64,000 nucleotides of DNA. It comes from Streptomyces regalis. GTDB lineage: Bacteria > Actinomycetota > Actinomycetes > Streptomycetales > Streptomycetaceae. This document shows, one piece after another, positions 27,050 through 35,100 of this stretch. The stretch covers positions 1 to 64,000 of the forward strand of contig NZ_LLZG01000058.1 of the NCBI RefSeq assembly GCF_001509475.1, written 5' to 3'. The notes under the pieces were generated by a model. The model saw nothing but the letters and a program-made list of their open reading frames with translations. It did not search any database and was not told where the DNA came from. The position numbers were made by a program, and so were the translations under genes. How positions within the stretch are numbered: the first letter of the stretch is position 1; every line of letters starts with the position of its first letter.

Positions 27050-27825
27050 TAGCGCAGCACCAACTGGGCAATGGCCACCGTGCCGACCACCACGATGAGC
27101 GCGCGCAGAACGGAAGGGCGCAGGCGGCGGCCTGTCGTGGCCCCGAGATGGCCGCCGACTGCGGACCCGATCGCGAGGAGAGCAACGGCTGCCCAGTCGA
27201 AGTCAGCGAAGACGAGGAAGAACAGCGCGGCGACGGAGTTGACCACGGCGACGAGCACGTTCTTGGCGGCGGTGAGGCGTTGCAGGTCGTCGTCGAGGAG
27301 CATGCCCATCAGGGCGACGTAGATGATGCCCTGGGCGGCCGAGAAGTAGCCGCCGTAGACGCTGGCCAGGGTCAGCCCGGCAAGCAGCAGAGGGCCACCG
27401 TCGGGACGTACGGACCGCCCCTTGCGTGCCCGGCGACCGCGCAGTTTCGCGGTGATCAGCGGCTGGAGAACGACCAGTACGAGGGCGAGCCCCACCAGGG
27501 CCGGCACGATCCGTTCGAACGCCGAGGCGGGCAGGGCCAGCAGCAGCGTGGCGCCGGTGAGTCCGCCGAGCAGGGCGCCGGCGCCCCACTTCAGGAGGCG
27601 CCGGCGCCGGCCACGGAGTTCCGCGCGATATCCGATGGCTCCGCTGATCGAGCCGGGGATCAGGCCGAGCGCGTTCGAGACCGTGGCGGTGACGGGCGGC
27701 AGGCCGGTCGCGAGCAGGACCGGATAGGTGATCAGCGTCCCCGAGCCGACGACGGCGTTGACGGCACCGGCGGCGATGCCTGCGCCCAGGACGGCGAGGA
27801 GCTCACCGATGTGTGCGGCGTTCAT
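27049..27825 (-). CDS. TSUP-family permease (TauE/SafE type)
   Basis: The 258-residue membrane protein has about eight helices. The family signature is AGAVNAVVGSGTLITYPVLLATGLPPVTATVSNALGLIPGSISGAIGYR at the N-terminus, repeated as GGYFSAAQGIIYVALMGMLL in the second half. Members export sulfite or organosulfonates, or move similar anions. ATG 27825 fits the family start. The TAG stop at 27049-27051 falls on the MITE edge, so the native C-terminus may have been slightly altered. No sulfur-metabolism gene is adjacent. Confidence 0.85.
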   Translation of the reverse strand: MNAAHIGELLAVLGAGIAAGAVNAVVGSGTLITYPVLLATGLPPVTATVSNALGLIPGSISGAIGYRAELRGRRRRLLKWGAGALLGGLTGATLLLALPASAFERIVPALVGLALVLVVLQPLITAKLRGRRARKGRSVRPDGGPLLLAGLTLASVYGGYFSAAQGIIYVALMGMLLDDDLQRLTAAKNVLVAVVNSVAALFFLVFADFDWAAVALLAIGSAVGGHLGATTGRRLRPSVLRALIVVVGTVAIAQLVLR

Positions 27826-27903
27826 GGCGAGAAGCCTAGAAACCGAACACTTCGGCAGCGGACGAATCATGCCGTGCCGGGAGGAGCACGCACGCTCAAC
27901 TTC

Positions 27904-27915
27904 TGGTCTGTACCA
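27904..27915. promoter_or_regulatory. DasR-like palindrome upstream of the GH16 gene
   Basis: TGGTCTGTACCA differs from the TGGTCTAGACCA core of DasR-type (GntR) operators at only the two central positions. It lies about 105 bp before the glucanase start, followed by TTGACG, a possible -35 box. Regulation by an aminosugar or polysaccharide-sensing GntR protein is inferred. Confidence 0.5.
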
Positions 27916-28020
27916 AAGTATTGACGACCCCTTATCTCACTCCTTAAATCAAGTGGCGACACCTTCACCCCCCACCTCGCTCGGCGTACCCGTCCACCGG
28001 GTCGTCGTACGGAAGGGAGC

Positions 28021-29253
28021 ATGATGGCCGCCCCACGCCTGCTCCGCACGTGTCTCCTCGCCGCTCTGCCGGCCGTCCTGGTCGCGTCCGCCGCGATCCG
28101 ACCCGCTCAGGCGGAACCGCCGGATGTCACGGCCGCCGCGGTGACGTTCTCCGACAGCTTCGACGGGCCCGCCGGTGTCGCGGTCGACTCGTCGAAGTGG
28201 CAGATCGAGACCGGCGACAACGTCAACAACCATGAGCGGCAGTACTACACCTCGGGCAACAAGAACGCGGCCCTGGACGGCCAGGGCCACCTGGTGATCA
28301 CGGCCCGGCGCGAGAATCCGGTCAACTACCAGTGCTGGTACGGCACTTGTCAGTACACGTCCGCCCGGCTGAACACCGCCGGGAAGTTCACCGCACAGTA
28401 CGGGCATGTCGAGGCGCGGCTGAAGGTGCCGCGCGGGCAGGGCATGTGGCCCGCGTTCTGGATGCTCGGCACACCGGTGAACTGGCCGGACTCGGGCGAG
28501 ATCGACATTATGGAGAACGTCGGCTTCGAGCCCTCGACCGTGCACGGCACTCTCCACGGTCCCGGCTACTCCGGGTCGGGCGGCATAGGGGCCGCCTACT
28601 CCCTCCCGAACGGGCAGGCCTTCGCCGACGCCTTCCACACCTTCGCCGTCGACTGGGCGCCCGACTCGATCACCTGGTCCGTGGACGGCAACGTCTACCA
28701 GCGGCGCACGCCCGCCGACCTGGGCGGGCGGACCTGGGTGTTCAACAAGCCGTTCTTCCTGATCCTGAACCTCGCGGTCGGCGGCTACTGGCCCGGCGAT
28801 CCGGACGGATCCACGGTCTTTCCGCAGCAGCTGGTGGTGGACCACGTCTCGGTGACCACCGGCGACTCGGCCGCTGGTGTCGCCATCAGGGGGCTGGCCG
28901 GCAAGTGCGTGGACGTGGCCGGGGCGAACCCCGCAGGCGGCACGCCCGTGCAGCTCTACGACTGCAACGGGTCCGCCGCCCAGCAGTGGACCGTGGGCGC
29001 CGACGGCACGCTCCGCGCGCTCGGCAAGTGCCTGGACGTGACGGGCAACGGCACGGCGGACGGCTCGACCGTCCAGCTGTGGGAGTGCACCGGCGGCCCG
29101 AACCAGAGATGGGCCGTCTCCGCGGCGCGCGACATCGTCAACCCGCAGGCCGACAAGTGCCTCGACGTGACCGGCAACAACCCGGCCAACAGTACGCGGC
29201 TGCAGATCTGGACCTGCACGGGCGGCGGCAACCAGAAATGGACGGTCGGCTGA
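28021..29253 (+). CDS. Secreted GH16 endo-beta-1,3-glucanase with C-terminal ricin-type lectin domain
   Basis: The 410-residue precursor has a Sec signal peptide (to about residue 31, AQA). The GH16 domain (40-280) contains the catalytic motif GEIDIMEN, the two Glu being nucleophile and acid/base, and MWPAFWML. The C-terminal 125 residues form a CBM13/ricin-B trefoil with three repeats, each with a CVD/CLD pair and a QxW motif (QQWTV, QRWAV, QKWTV). It would hydrolyse laminarin-like or fungal-wall glucans outside the cell. The start has tandem ATGs behind GGAAGGGAG; the second (28024) is also possible. A DasR-like site lies upstream. Confidence 0.92.
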   Translation: MMAAPRLLRTCLLAALPAVLVASAAIRPAQAEPPDVTAAAVTFSDSFDGPAGVAVDSSKWQIETGDNVNNHERQYYTSGNKNAALDGQGHLVITARRENPVNYQCWYGTCQYTSARLNTAGKFTAQYGHVEARLKVPRGQGMWPAFWMLGTPVNWPDSGEIDIMENVGFEPSTVHGTLHGPGYSGSGGIGAAYSLPNGQAFADAFHTFAVDWAPDSITWSVDGNVYQRRTPADLGGRTWVFNKPFFLILNLAVGGYWPGDPDGSTVFPQQLVVDHVSVTTGDSAAGVAIRGLAGKCVDVAGANPAGGTPVQLYDCNGSAAQQWTVGADGTLRALGKCLDVTGNGTADGSTVQLWECTGGPNQRWAVSAARDIVNPQADKCLDVTGNNPANSTRLQIWTCTGGGNQKWTVG

Positions 29254-29262
29254 CCCGGCCGT

Positions 29263-29499
29263 CTAGTGGTGGTGCCAGGTGAACTTGTCCCCGCCGACCC
29301 AGCGGACCACGTCCGGGTCGTCGAGGTCGTGGATCTTGATGCCGAAGGCGGCGGCGGCCTCCAGGACGTCGGTCACGGTCTTCGCCTGACCGACGACCTC
29401 ACCGTCGATCTCCAGGATGCGGAACGGCGGCGTGCCCGGTTGAACCCCGAGCACCATGATCCGCGGATGTGAAATGTGCGGGCTCGCGATTTCGGTCAT
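29263..29499 (-). CDS. Conserved small hypothetical protein
   Basis: This 78-residue protein begins MTEIASPHISHPRIMVLGVQ and ends VVRWVGGDKFTWHHH, with DLDDPDVVRW in between. It looks like a small conserved actinobacterial hypothetical whose fold may resemble a minimal ubiquitin-like or regulatory domain, but I cannot assign a function. It converges on the glucanase gene 9 bp away. Start ATG 29499. Confidence 0.65.
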   Translation of the reverse strand: MTEIASPHISHPRIMVLGVQPGTPPFRILEIDGEVVGQAKTVTDVLEAAAAFGIKIHDLDDPDVVRWVGGDKFTWHHH

Positions 29500-29613
29500 G
29501 CATAGAGCGTAGAGCGCAACCCGCGTCAACGGATCCTTCGGGCCGGGGCATCGAATCGGCCGCCCGTCGTGCGGCCCCGGTGAGCCTGGGGAACTCTGGA
29601 GGAGGAGGTGGCG

Positions 29614-30660
29614 ATGGACCCCGTCGAGGCCCTGGAGCGGATCGCCTTCCTGCTGGAGCGGGCCCTGGCGCCGACGTACCGCGTCCGTGCCTTCCGGACG
29701 GCGGCCCACGTGCTGGCCCGGCTGCCCGAGGACGAGGTGCGCGAGCGGGCGGCGGGCGGGTCGCTGGAGTCGCTCAAGGGCGTCGGCCCGAAGACGGCCC
29801 AGGTGGTCCGGGAGGCGCTGGCGGGTGGGACGCCGGGCTATCTGGAGAAGCTGGAGGGCGAGGCCGAGGAGGCCACCGGGTCCGACGCCCGGGCCGGCGG
29901 GCGACTGCGGGCACTGCTGCGCGGGGACTGTCATCTGCACTCCGACTGGTCGGACGGCGGCAGCCCGATCGAGGAGATGGGGCGGACGGCGGCCGGGCTC
30001 GGACATGAGTGGGCGGCACTGACCGACCACTCCCCCCGGCTGACCGTCGCCCGCGGGCTGTCGGCCGACCGACTGCGCGAGCAGCTGGAGGTGGTGGCGG
30101 AGCTGAACGAGACCTGGGCTCCGTTCCGGCTGCTCACCGGCATCGAGTGCGACATCCTCGAGGACGGCTCGCTGGACCAGGAACCGGAGCTGCTGGAACG
30201 TCTGGACGTCGTGGTGGTGTCCGTGCACTCCAAGCTGCGCATGGAGGCCCCCGCGATGACGCGGCGCATGGTGAGCGCCGTACGCAATCCGCACGCGGAC
30301 GTTCTGGGGCACTGCACGGGGAGGCTGGTGGCCGGGCGGGGTCGGCCCGAGTCGGAGTTCGATGCGGAGGAGGTGTTCGCCGCGTGCGCCGAGTCGGGCA
30401 CGGCGGTGGAGATCAACAGCCGTCCGGAACGGCTGGACCCGCCGCGCCGGCTGCTGCGCAGGGCCGCCGACGCGGGCGTGCTGTTCTCGATCGACACCGA
30501 CGCGCACGCGCCCGGTCAGCTGGACTGGCAGATCCTCGGGTGCGCCCGGGCGGAGGAGTGCGGGGTGCCTGCCGAGAGGGTGGTGACCACCTGGAGCCTG
30601 GAGGAACTGCTGGCCTGGACCCAAGAGGGCCGGACACCGACCCGAGTGGCGGGCGCCTGA
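29614..30660 (+). CDS. PHP-domain phosphoesterase with N-terminal HhH (PolX C-terminal-like)
   Basis: The product of about 348 residues joins a helix-hairpin-helix DNA-binding segment to a PHP metal-hydrolase domain. The former is YRVRAFRTAAHVLARL...LESLKGVGPKTAQVVREAL (about 18-75). The latter carries the metal ligands DCHLHSDWSDGG, LTDHSPRL, GIECDIL, VSVHSKL, LGHCTGR and SIDTDAH. It resembles the C-terminal half of PolX without the polymerase palm, suggesting a DNA-repair phosphatase or nuclease. ATG 29614 is preferred over GTG 29608 because GGAGGAGG then has correct spacing. The HAD gene follows 53 bp later. Confidence 0.88.
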   Translation: MDPVEALERIAFLLERALAPTYRVRAFRTAAHVLARLPEDEVRERAAGGSLESLKGVGPKTAQVVREALAGGTPGYLEKLEGEAEEATGSDARAGGRLRALLRGDCHLHSDWSDGGSPIEEMGRTAAGLGHEWAALTDHSPRLTVARGLSADRLREQLEVVAELNETWAPFRLLTGIECDILEDGSLDQEPELLERLDVVVVSVHSKLRMEAPAMTRRMVSAVRNPHADVLGHCTGRLVAGRGRPESEFDAEEVFAACAESGTAVEINSRPERLDPPRRLLRRAADAGVLFSIDTDAHAPGQLDWQILGCARAEECGVPAERVVTTWSLEELLAWTQEGRTPTRVAGA

Positions 30661-30713
30661 CGTGGTACTCGTGCGGCGCGAGAGGAACGACCCGCGCTGG
30701 AAAGGGGCGGTAC

Positions 30714-31259
30714 ATGCAACGGACGGCGGTGTTCGACGTCGACGGAACCCTCGTCGACACCAATCACCTCCACGTGACGACGTGGTGGGAAGCCTTCCGG
30801 CAGGCCGGACACCCGGTGCCGATGCACGCCGTCCACCGGGCCGTCGGACTCGGCTCGACCGACCTGATCGCCCACCTCCTCGGCCGTGTACGGGCAGTAC
30901 TTCGACCGGCTGCCCCACTGGACCGCAACGGCTGGCAAGTCGTCCTCGCGACCTCGGCCGGGGGCGCGGAGCTGTCCGCGCTGCGCCGGGCGATCTCCGC
31001 GGACGACGCGATCACCGCCACCGCGAGCGCCGACGACGTCGAGGAGGGCAAGCCCGCACCGGAGCCCGTGGAGCACGCCCTGGAACTGGCCGGGGTGCCC
31101 GCCGAGCGCGCGGTCTTCGTCGGCGACACCGTGTGGGACATGCAGGCCGGGACCCGAGCCGGCGTGCGCTGTGTGGGCGTCCTGTGCGGCGGCATCCCCC
31201 GCGCCGACCTGCTGGACGCGGGCGCGCAGGCGGTCTACGCGGACACGCACACCGGATGA
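30714..31259 (+). CDS. HAD-family phosphatase with two compensating deletions
   Basis: The N-terminal motif I, FDVDGTLVDTNHLH, with DxD intact, and the C-terminal motifs VVLATSAGG, ADDVEEGKPAPE and FVGDTVWDMQAG are those of a beta-phosphoglucomutase-like HAD phosphatase. Between AHLLG and LDRNGW about 30 residues of cap domain are missing. What is left, VYGQYFDRLP, is present in the DNA but in another frame (30889-30915), translated instead as an unrelated RVRAVLRPAAP. So two deletions, near 30886 and 30916, together restore frame. The C-terminus is also short. Catalytic residues remain but the cap is compromised. The stop overlaps the next gene (ATGA). Confidence 0.75.
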   Translation: MQRTAVFDVDGTLVDTNHLHVTTWWEAFRQAGHPVPMHAVHRAVGLGSTDLIAHLLGRVRAVLRPAAPLDRNGWQVVLATSAGGAELSALRRAISADDAITATASADDVEEGKPAPEPVEHALELAGVPAERAVFVGDTVWDMQAGTRAGVRCVGVLCGGIPRADLLDAGAQAVYADTHTG

Positions 31260-32391
31260 CGCGTGTGACGGATGCGGGGCGTCGGCCTGCACGGCGGGGC
31301 TCCCGGACGGCGGAATCGATACGACAACGGGCGCTCGGTGCCCGCGTGGCCGACGCGCTACGGCTCGAAGGGCATGCCGTCGACAAGGCCGCCTGGCAGG
31401 GGCCGGGCCGGGAGCGGGACCTGGTCGTGCAGTCCCTCAAGGCGGCGGCTGCGGCGCTGCTCGCCTGGCTCGTGGCGAGCGTGTGGCTGGGCGATCCGAT
31501 GGCCCTGATGGCGTCCTGGGTCGCTCTGATCCTGGTGCAGGCCACCGTGTACAGCTCACTGTTGCAGGCCGCGCAGCAGTTCGCGGCGATCTGTGCCGGG
31601 ACCCTGCTCGCGTCCGCGGCGCCGGCGGTCACCGGGAGCACCCTGGGCGCGCTGGCCCTGTCAGTACCCCTGCTGATGCTGCTGGCCAACTGGCTGCGCT
31701 TCGGCGACCAGGGCGTCTTCGGCGCGACCACCGCGCTGTTCACCCTCGCCACGGGCGCCGCCGGGGCGTCCGCGGTCGGGCACCGGGTCGGGCAGGCGGC
31801 TCTCGGCGCGGTGATCGGCGTCGCCGTCAACGCGCTCGTGCTGCCGCCGATCCATCTGCGGGACGTACGGGAGCACCTGGCGGCGTTGGCGGAGGAGGCG
31901 GGGGACCTCCTGCACAGCGTGGCCGGGGACCTGCGGGACACCGAATGGAACGCACAGAGCGCGGCCGGCTGGTCGAGTGCCTCGGCGGGCCTGGAGCACC
32001 GTCTGGAGGCGCTGCGGTCCGCGCGTGCCTGGAGCCGGGAGAGCCTGCGGCTGACCGCCGGAGCGCTGCGCGGTGTCCGGCGTCCTCCCGGGCCGGCGAC
32101 GGCCGTACGCCTCTGCCCCCCGACGGGCCGGCGCTGCACACGTACGCCCGGCTGCTGGAGCTGGTCGGCGACGCCTGCCACACGGTGAGCCGCCGACTGC
32201 TGGGGGCCGGCGGTGCCGCCCGTCCGGACGGTCGAACCGAGGCCGCGATGCTTCGGCTGCACGAGGACCTGCAGGACTGGCTGCGGGAGCACGCCGGGCA
32301 GGGGGCGGCCCGGGCGACGGTTCTCGGGACGCTGCTGCTGCAGGCCGAGAACGTGTGGAGCGAGACCGTTCCCGCAGGTCGGCGAGGGTGA
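31256..32391 (+). pseudogene. FUSC-type membrane protein with a C-tract frameshift
   Basis: The start ATG overlaps the HAD stop. The protein has about six N-terminal helices typical of FUSC/aromatic-acid-exporter-like proteins (LVVQSLKAAAAALLAWLVASVWLGDP, WVALILVQATVYSS, GVFGATTALFTLA) and a cytoplasmic helical domain. At a run of six C (32119-32124) the frame is lost and would end at 32188 with an unrelated tail. The +1 frame continues the expected sequence, LHTYARLLELVGDACHTV through ENVWSETVPAGRRG, to 32391. One extra C would restore a 378-residue protein. A real mutation and a sequencing slip look the same here. Confidence 0.75.
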
Positions 32392-32468
32392 CGCAGATCA
32401 CCTGAAATCGCCCGCTGTGCCGGAACACCGAATGGTCGTTGCCCGTTGAACAACGCGTGGGTGCGGAT

Positions 32469-32617
32469 GGGACAGTGTCCCCGGGCTTCACCTTTTGCCC
32501 ACAGGGACGATCGTTCGGCTGAAGCCCTGTGGAGCCTTTCGCCGAGAGGCGACCGCCATCCGCGCCCACCACAGACCGCCCCGACCGTGATTCCCCCGTC
32601 CCGGTCGGGGCTTTCTT
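32469..32617 (+). ncRNA. Candidate structured RNA with H-type pseudoknot and terminator
   Basis: This non-coding stretch carries stacked pairing elements. GGGCTTCA (32483-32490) pairs with TGAAGCCC (32520-32527), and CCACAGGG (32499-32506) with CCCTGTGG (32525-32532), giving interleaved 8-bp helices (pseudoknot or mutually exclusive forms). TCGCC-GAGA-GGCGA (32539-32552) is a hairpin with a GNRA loop. A 10-bp terminator stem followed by TTTCTT ends the unit. A palindrome GGGACAGTGTCCC (32469-32481) marks the start. No open frame fits. It could be a small RNA or a riboswitch-like leader, but the next gene has its own promoter-like TTGACT beyond the terminator, favouring a free RNA. Confidence 0.5.
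32578..32617 (+). terminator. Intrinsic terminator
   Basis: GCCCCGACCG (32578-32587) pairs perfectly with CGGTCGGGGC (32602-32611) around a 14-nt C-rich loop and is followed by TTTCTT. It closes the candidate RNA above. Confidence 0.85.
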
Positions 32618-32683
32618 CTGTGCGGGCGCGCCCTGACGGGTCGGCTTGACTTCGAGCGCGCTCCCATTCATAGCGTTCCGGAC

Positions 32684-33646
32684 ATGAGCACTGCACAGCA
32701 CAAGATCGGTTCGGGGTTCGGCGCCCACAGCACCGCCGGCGACGTCCTCAGCGGCATCGACCTGTCCGGCAAGCTCGCGATCGTCACCGGCGGCTACTCG
32801 GGGCTCGGTCTGGAGACCACCCGTGCCCTCACCCAGGCCGGCGCGCGGGTCGTCGTTCCCGCCCGGCGTCCGGACACCGCGCGCGAAGCGCTCCAGGGGC
32901 TGGACGGTGTCGAGGTGGACGCGCTCGACCTCGGGGACCTGGAGAGCGTGCGCGCCTTCGCCGAGCGGTTCCTCGACTCGGGCCGCACGGTCGACTTCGT
33001 GATCGACAACGCCGGGATCATGGCCTGCCCCGAGACCCGGGTGGGACCCGGCTGGGAGGCGCAGTTCGCGACGAACCACCTCGGTCACTTCGCCCTGGTC
33101 AACCGCCTGTGGCCGGCCCTGGAGCCGGGCGGCGCGCGAGTCGTCTCCGTTTCCTCGGGCGGCCACCACCTGTCCGGCATCCGCTGGGACGACGTTCACT
33201 GGCAGCAGGCCTACGACAAGTGGGCGGCCTACGGGCAGGCCAAGACCGCGAACGTGCTGTTCGCCGTTCACCTGGACAGGCTCGCCAAGGGCTCCGGCGT
33301 CCGCGCCTTCGCCCTCCACCCGGGCGCCATCCTCACGCCGCTCCAGCGCCACATGGCCAAGGAGGAGATGGTGGACCGCGGCTGGATCGACGAGGACGGC
33401 ACCCCGTTGAACCCCGAGGGCTTCAAGACCCCGCAGCAGGGCGCCGCCACGCAGGTGTGGGCGGCGACCTCGCCTCAGCTGGCCGGTCTGGGCGGCTTGT
33501 ACCTGGAGGACTGCGAAGTGGCCGAGCCCGCCCCCGCGGACGGCGCGATGCGCGGCGTGAAGGACTGGGCGATCGATCCGGAGCAGGCCGCCCGCCTGTG
33601 GACGCTGTCGGCGGAGCTCACCGGTGTGAACGCGTTCGCCGTGTAG
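32684..33646 (+). CDS. Short-chain dehydrogenase/reductase
   Basis: The 320-residue protein is a classical-type SDR of the retinol-dehydrogenase/WWOX-like group. The NAD(P) motif is TGGYSGLGLETTRAL (TGxxxGxG, near 36), followed by DNAGIM, SVSSGGHHLSG (catalytic Ser) and YGQAKTANV (YxxxK). The substrate is probably a small carbonyl or alcohol, undefined. A promoter-like TTGACT and CATAGC pair lies just upstream. The epimerase pseudogene follows after 71 bp, so they may have formed a unit. Confidence 0.9.
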   Translation: MSTAQHKIGSGFGAHSTAGDVLSGIDLSGKLAIVTGGYSGLGLETTRALTQAGARVVVPARRPDTAREALQGLDGVEVDALDLGDLESVRAFAERFLDSGRTVDFVIDNAGIMACPETRVGPGWEAQFATNHLGHFALVNRLWPALEPGGARVVSVSSGGHHLSGIRWDDVHWQQAYDKWAAYGQAKTANVLFAVHLDRLAKGSGVRAFALHPGAILTPLQRHMAKEEMVDRGWIDEDGTPLNPEGFKTPQQGAATQVWAATSPQLAGLGGLYLEDCEVAEPAPADGAMRGVKDWAIDPEQAARLWTLSAELTGVNAFAV

Positions 33647-33717
33647 GGGGCCCGGAGCGTGCGCGCGCCGCGGACGGGTACCCGGGCGCCCGTCCCCGTC
33701 TTCGGGAGGAGCCGCAG

Positions 33718-34771
33718 GTGAGCAGCGAAGCGGCCCGCAGGATCGTGGTCACCGGTGCCACGGGCAACGTCGGAACGAGTGTGGTGCGGCTCCTGTCGGA
33801 GGATCCGGAGGTCGGCTCCGTGCTGGGGCTGGCCCGCCGGATGCCCGACTGGTCGCCGCCGAAGACGGACTGGGCGGCGGTCGACCTGGCCTCCGTGCAG
33901 GCCGACCTGGCGACCATGTTCGAAGGTGCCGACGCCGTCATCCATCTGGCCTGGGCGTTCCAGCCCACGCACGATCCGGCGACGACCTGGCGCACGAACG
34001 TGCTGGGCGGCATCCGGGTCTTCGAGGCGGTGGCCGCGGCAAAGGTGCCGACACTGGTGCACGCGTCGTCGGTGGGCGCGTACTCGCCGGGGCCGAAGGA
34101 GCACGCCGTGGACGAGTCGTGGCCGACACACGGCTGGCCCGACGCCGCGTACTGCCGGGAGAAGGCCTACCTGGAGCGGACGCTGGACACCTTCGACCGG
34201 GCCCACCCCAGGGTGCGGGTGGTGCGGATGCGGCCGGCGTTCCTGTTCAAGCGGGAGTCGGCGAGCGAGCAGCGCCGTATCTTCGGCGGCCGCTTCCTGC
34301 CGGGGCCCCTGGCGCGCCCGGAGCTGCTGCCGTTCCTGCCCGACATCCCGGGACTGCGGGTGCAGGCCCTGCACACCGACGACGCGGCCTCGGCGTATCA
34401 GCTGGCCGTGAAGTCCGACGTCCGCGGCGCGTTCAACCTCGCGGCGGAGCCCCCGGTCGATGCGGGGCTGCTCGGCCAGATGCTCGGCGCCCGCCCGGTC
34501 CGGCTCCCCCGTACGGCGGCCCGCTCGGCGATCGCCGCCGCGTGGGGGCTGCACCTGCTGCCCCCACGCGGCGGAGCCGCATATTGACACAGCCCCACAC
34601 CTGTTCGACGCGGTGCTCAGACTGCCGCTGATGGACTGCACGCGCGCGCGTACGGAACTGGGCTGGCGCCCGCAGCGCACGGCGCCCGAGGTGCTGGACG
34701 AGTTCCTGCAATGCCTGCAGCGCGGCGAGGGAGCGCCGACGGAGCCGATGCGGGGCCGCAAGGTGGGCTGA
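33718..34771 (+). pseudogene. NAD-dependent epimerase/dehydratase, disrupted by a repeat near the C-terminus
   Basis: From GTG 33718 (GGAGGAG upstream) the frame reads an extended SDR: VVTGATGNVGTSVVRLL for NAD binding, HASSVGAYSPG, and YCREKAYLER as the YxxxK region. After LHLLP the frame runs into sequence of the short repeat (34562-34597) and stops at 34585-34587. The normal C-terminal part, PHLFDAVLRLPLMDCTRARTELGW, continues in another frame to 34771. The inserted repeat thus truncates the protein by about 60 residues. The catalytic core remains, so a shortened protein is still possible. Confidence 0.8.
34562..34597. repeat. Short palindromic repeat, copy B (inside epimerase gene)
   Basis: CCACGCGGCGGAGCCGCATA followed by TTGACACAGCCCC is the reverse orientation of the repeat at 59572-59631. 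It sits inside the epimerase coding sequence, between LHLLP and PHLFDAV, and shifts the reading frame. Confidence 0.75.
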
Positions 34772-34788
34772 CCCGCGCCCCGCCCAGG

Positions 34789-35028
34789 TCAGGGCGGATC
34801 AGCCGGACGGCTCCTCGGGCTCCGGATGTTCCGGGTGGACCGGGCTGCACCCTGCCGGCCCGTGCCCGCCTCGTCCGTGTCGGGGACGTCGTCCGCTTCG
34901 GTGCTGTCGTCCGCGGGCTCGACGGCGACCTCCCACGGGTCCTCGCCCGGGTTCGCCTGCTGGTCCGGCAGGTCCCGCGGCACGGGCTCGCCGTTCTCGT
35001 CCGGCGTCGCACGACGGTCGTCGGCCAT
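34789..35028 (-). CDS. Small acidic hypothetical protein, possibly frameshifted at the C-terminus
   Basis: The 79-residue product is rich in Asp, Glu and Pro: MADDRRATPDENGEPVPRDL, DPWEVAVEPADD and EADDVPDTDEAG. It is probably disordered. After GRQGA the reading becomes basic (RSTRNIRSPRSRP), which does not fit. The next frame gives HPEHPEPEEPSG with a stop at 34799, the expected acidic ending, so a one-base indel near 34850 is likely. Function unknown. GGTGCACC precedes the ATG. Confidence 0.55.
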   Translation of the reverse strand: MADDRRATPDENGEPVPRDLPDQQANPGEDPWEVAVEPADDSTEADDVPDTDEAGTGRQGAARSTRNIRSPRSRPADPP

Positions 35029-35100
35029 GGTGCACCTCCCTCGCGTCGTCCCAGGTCGTTCGTGAGCCCCGCGAGTACCGTTCCCACCACCTGCGAAACC

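Noticed and set aside
32469..32617. Identification of the structured RNA as 6C RNA or a known riboswitch
   Set aside because: It lacks the two hairpins with runs of six C expected for 6C, and I could not match any known riboswitch core; left unnamed.
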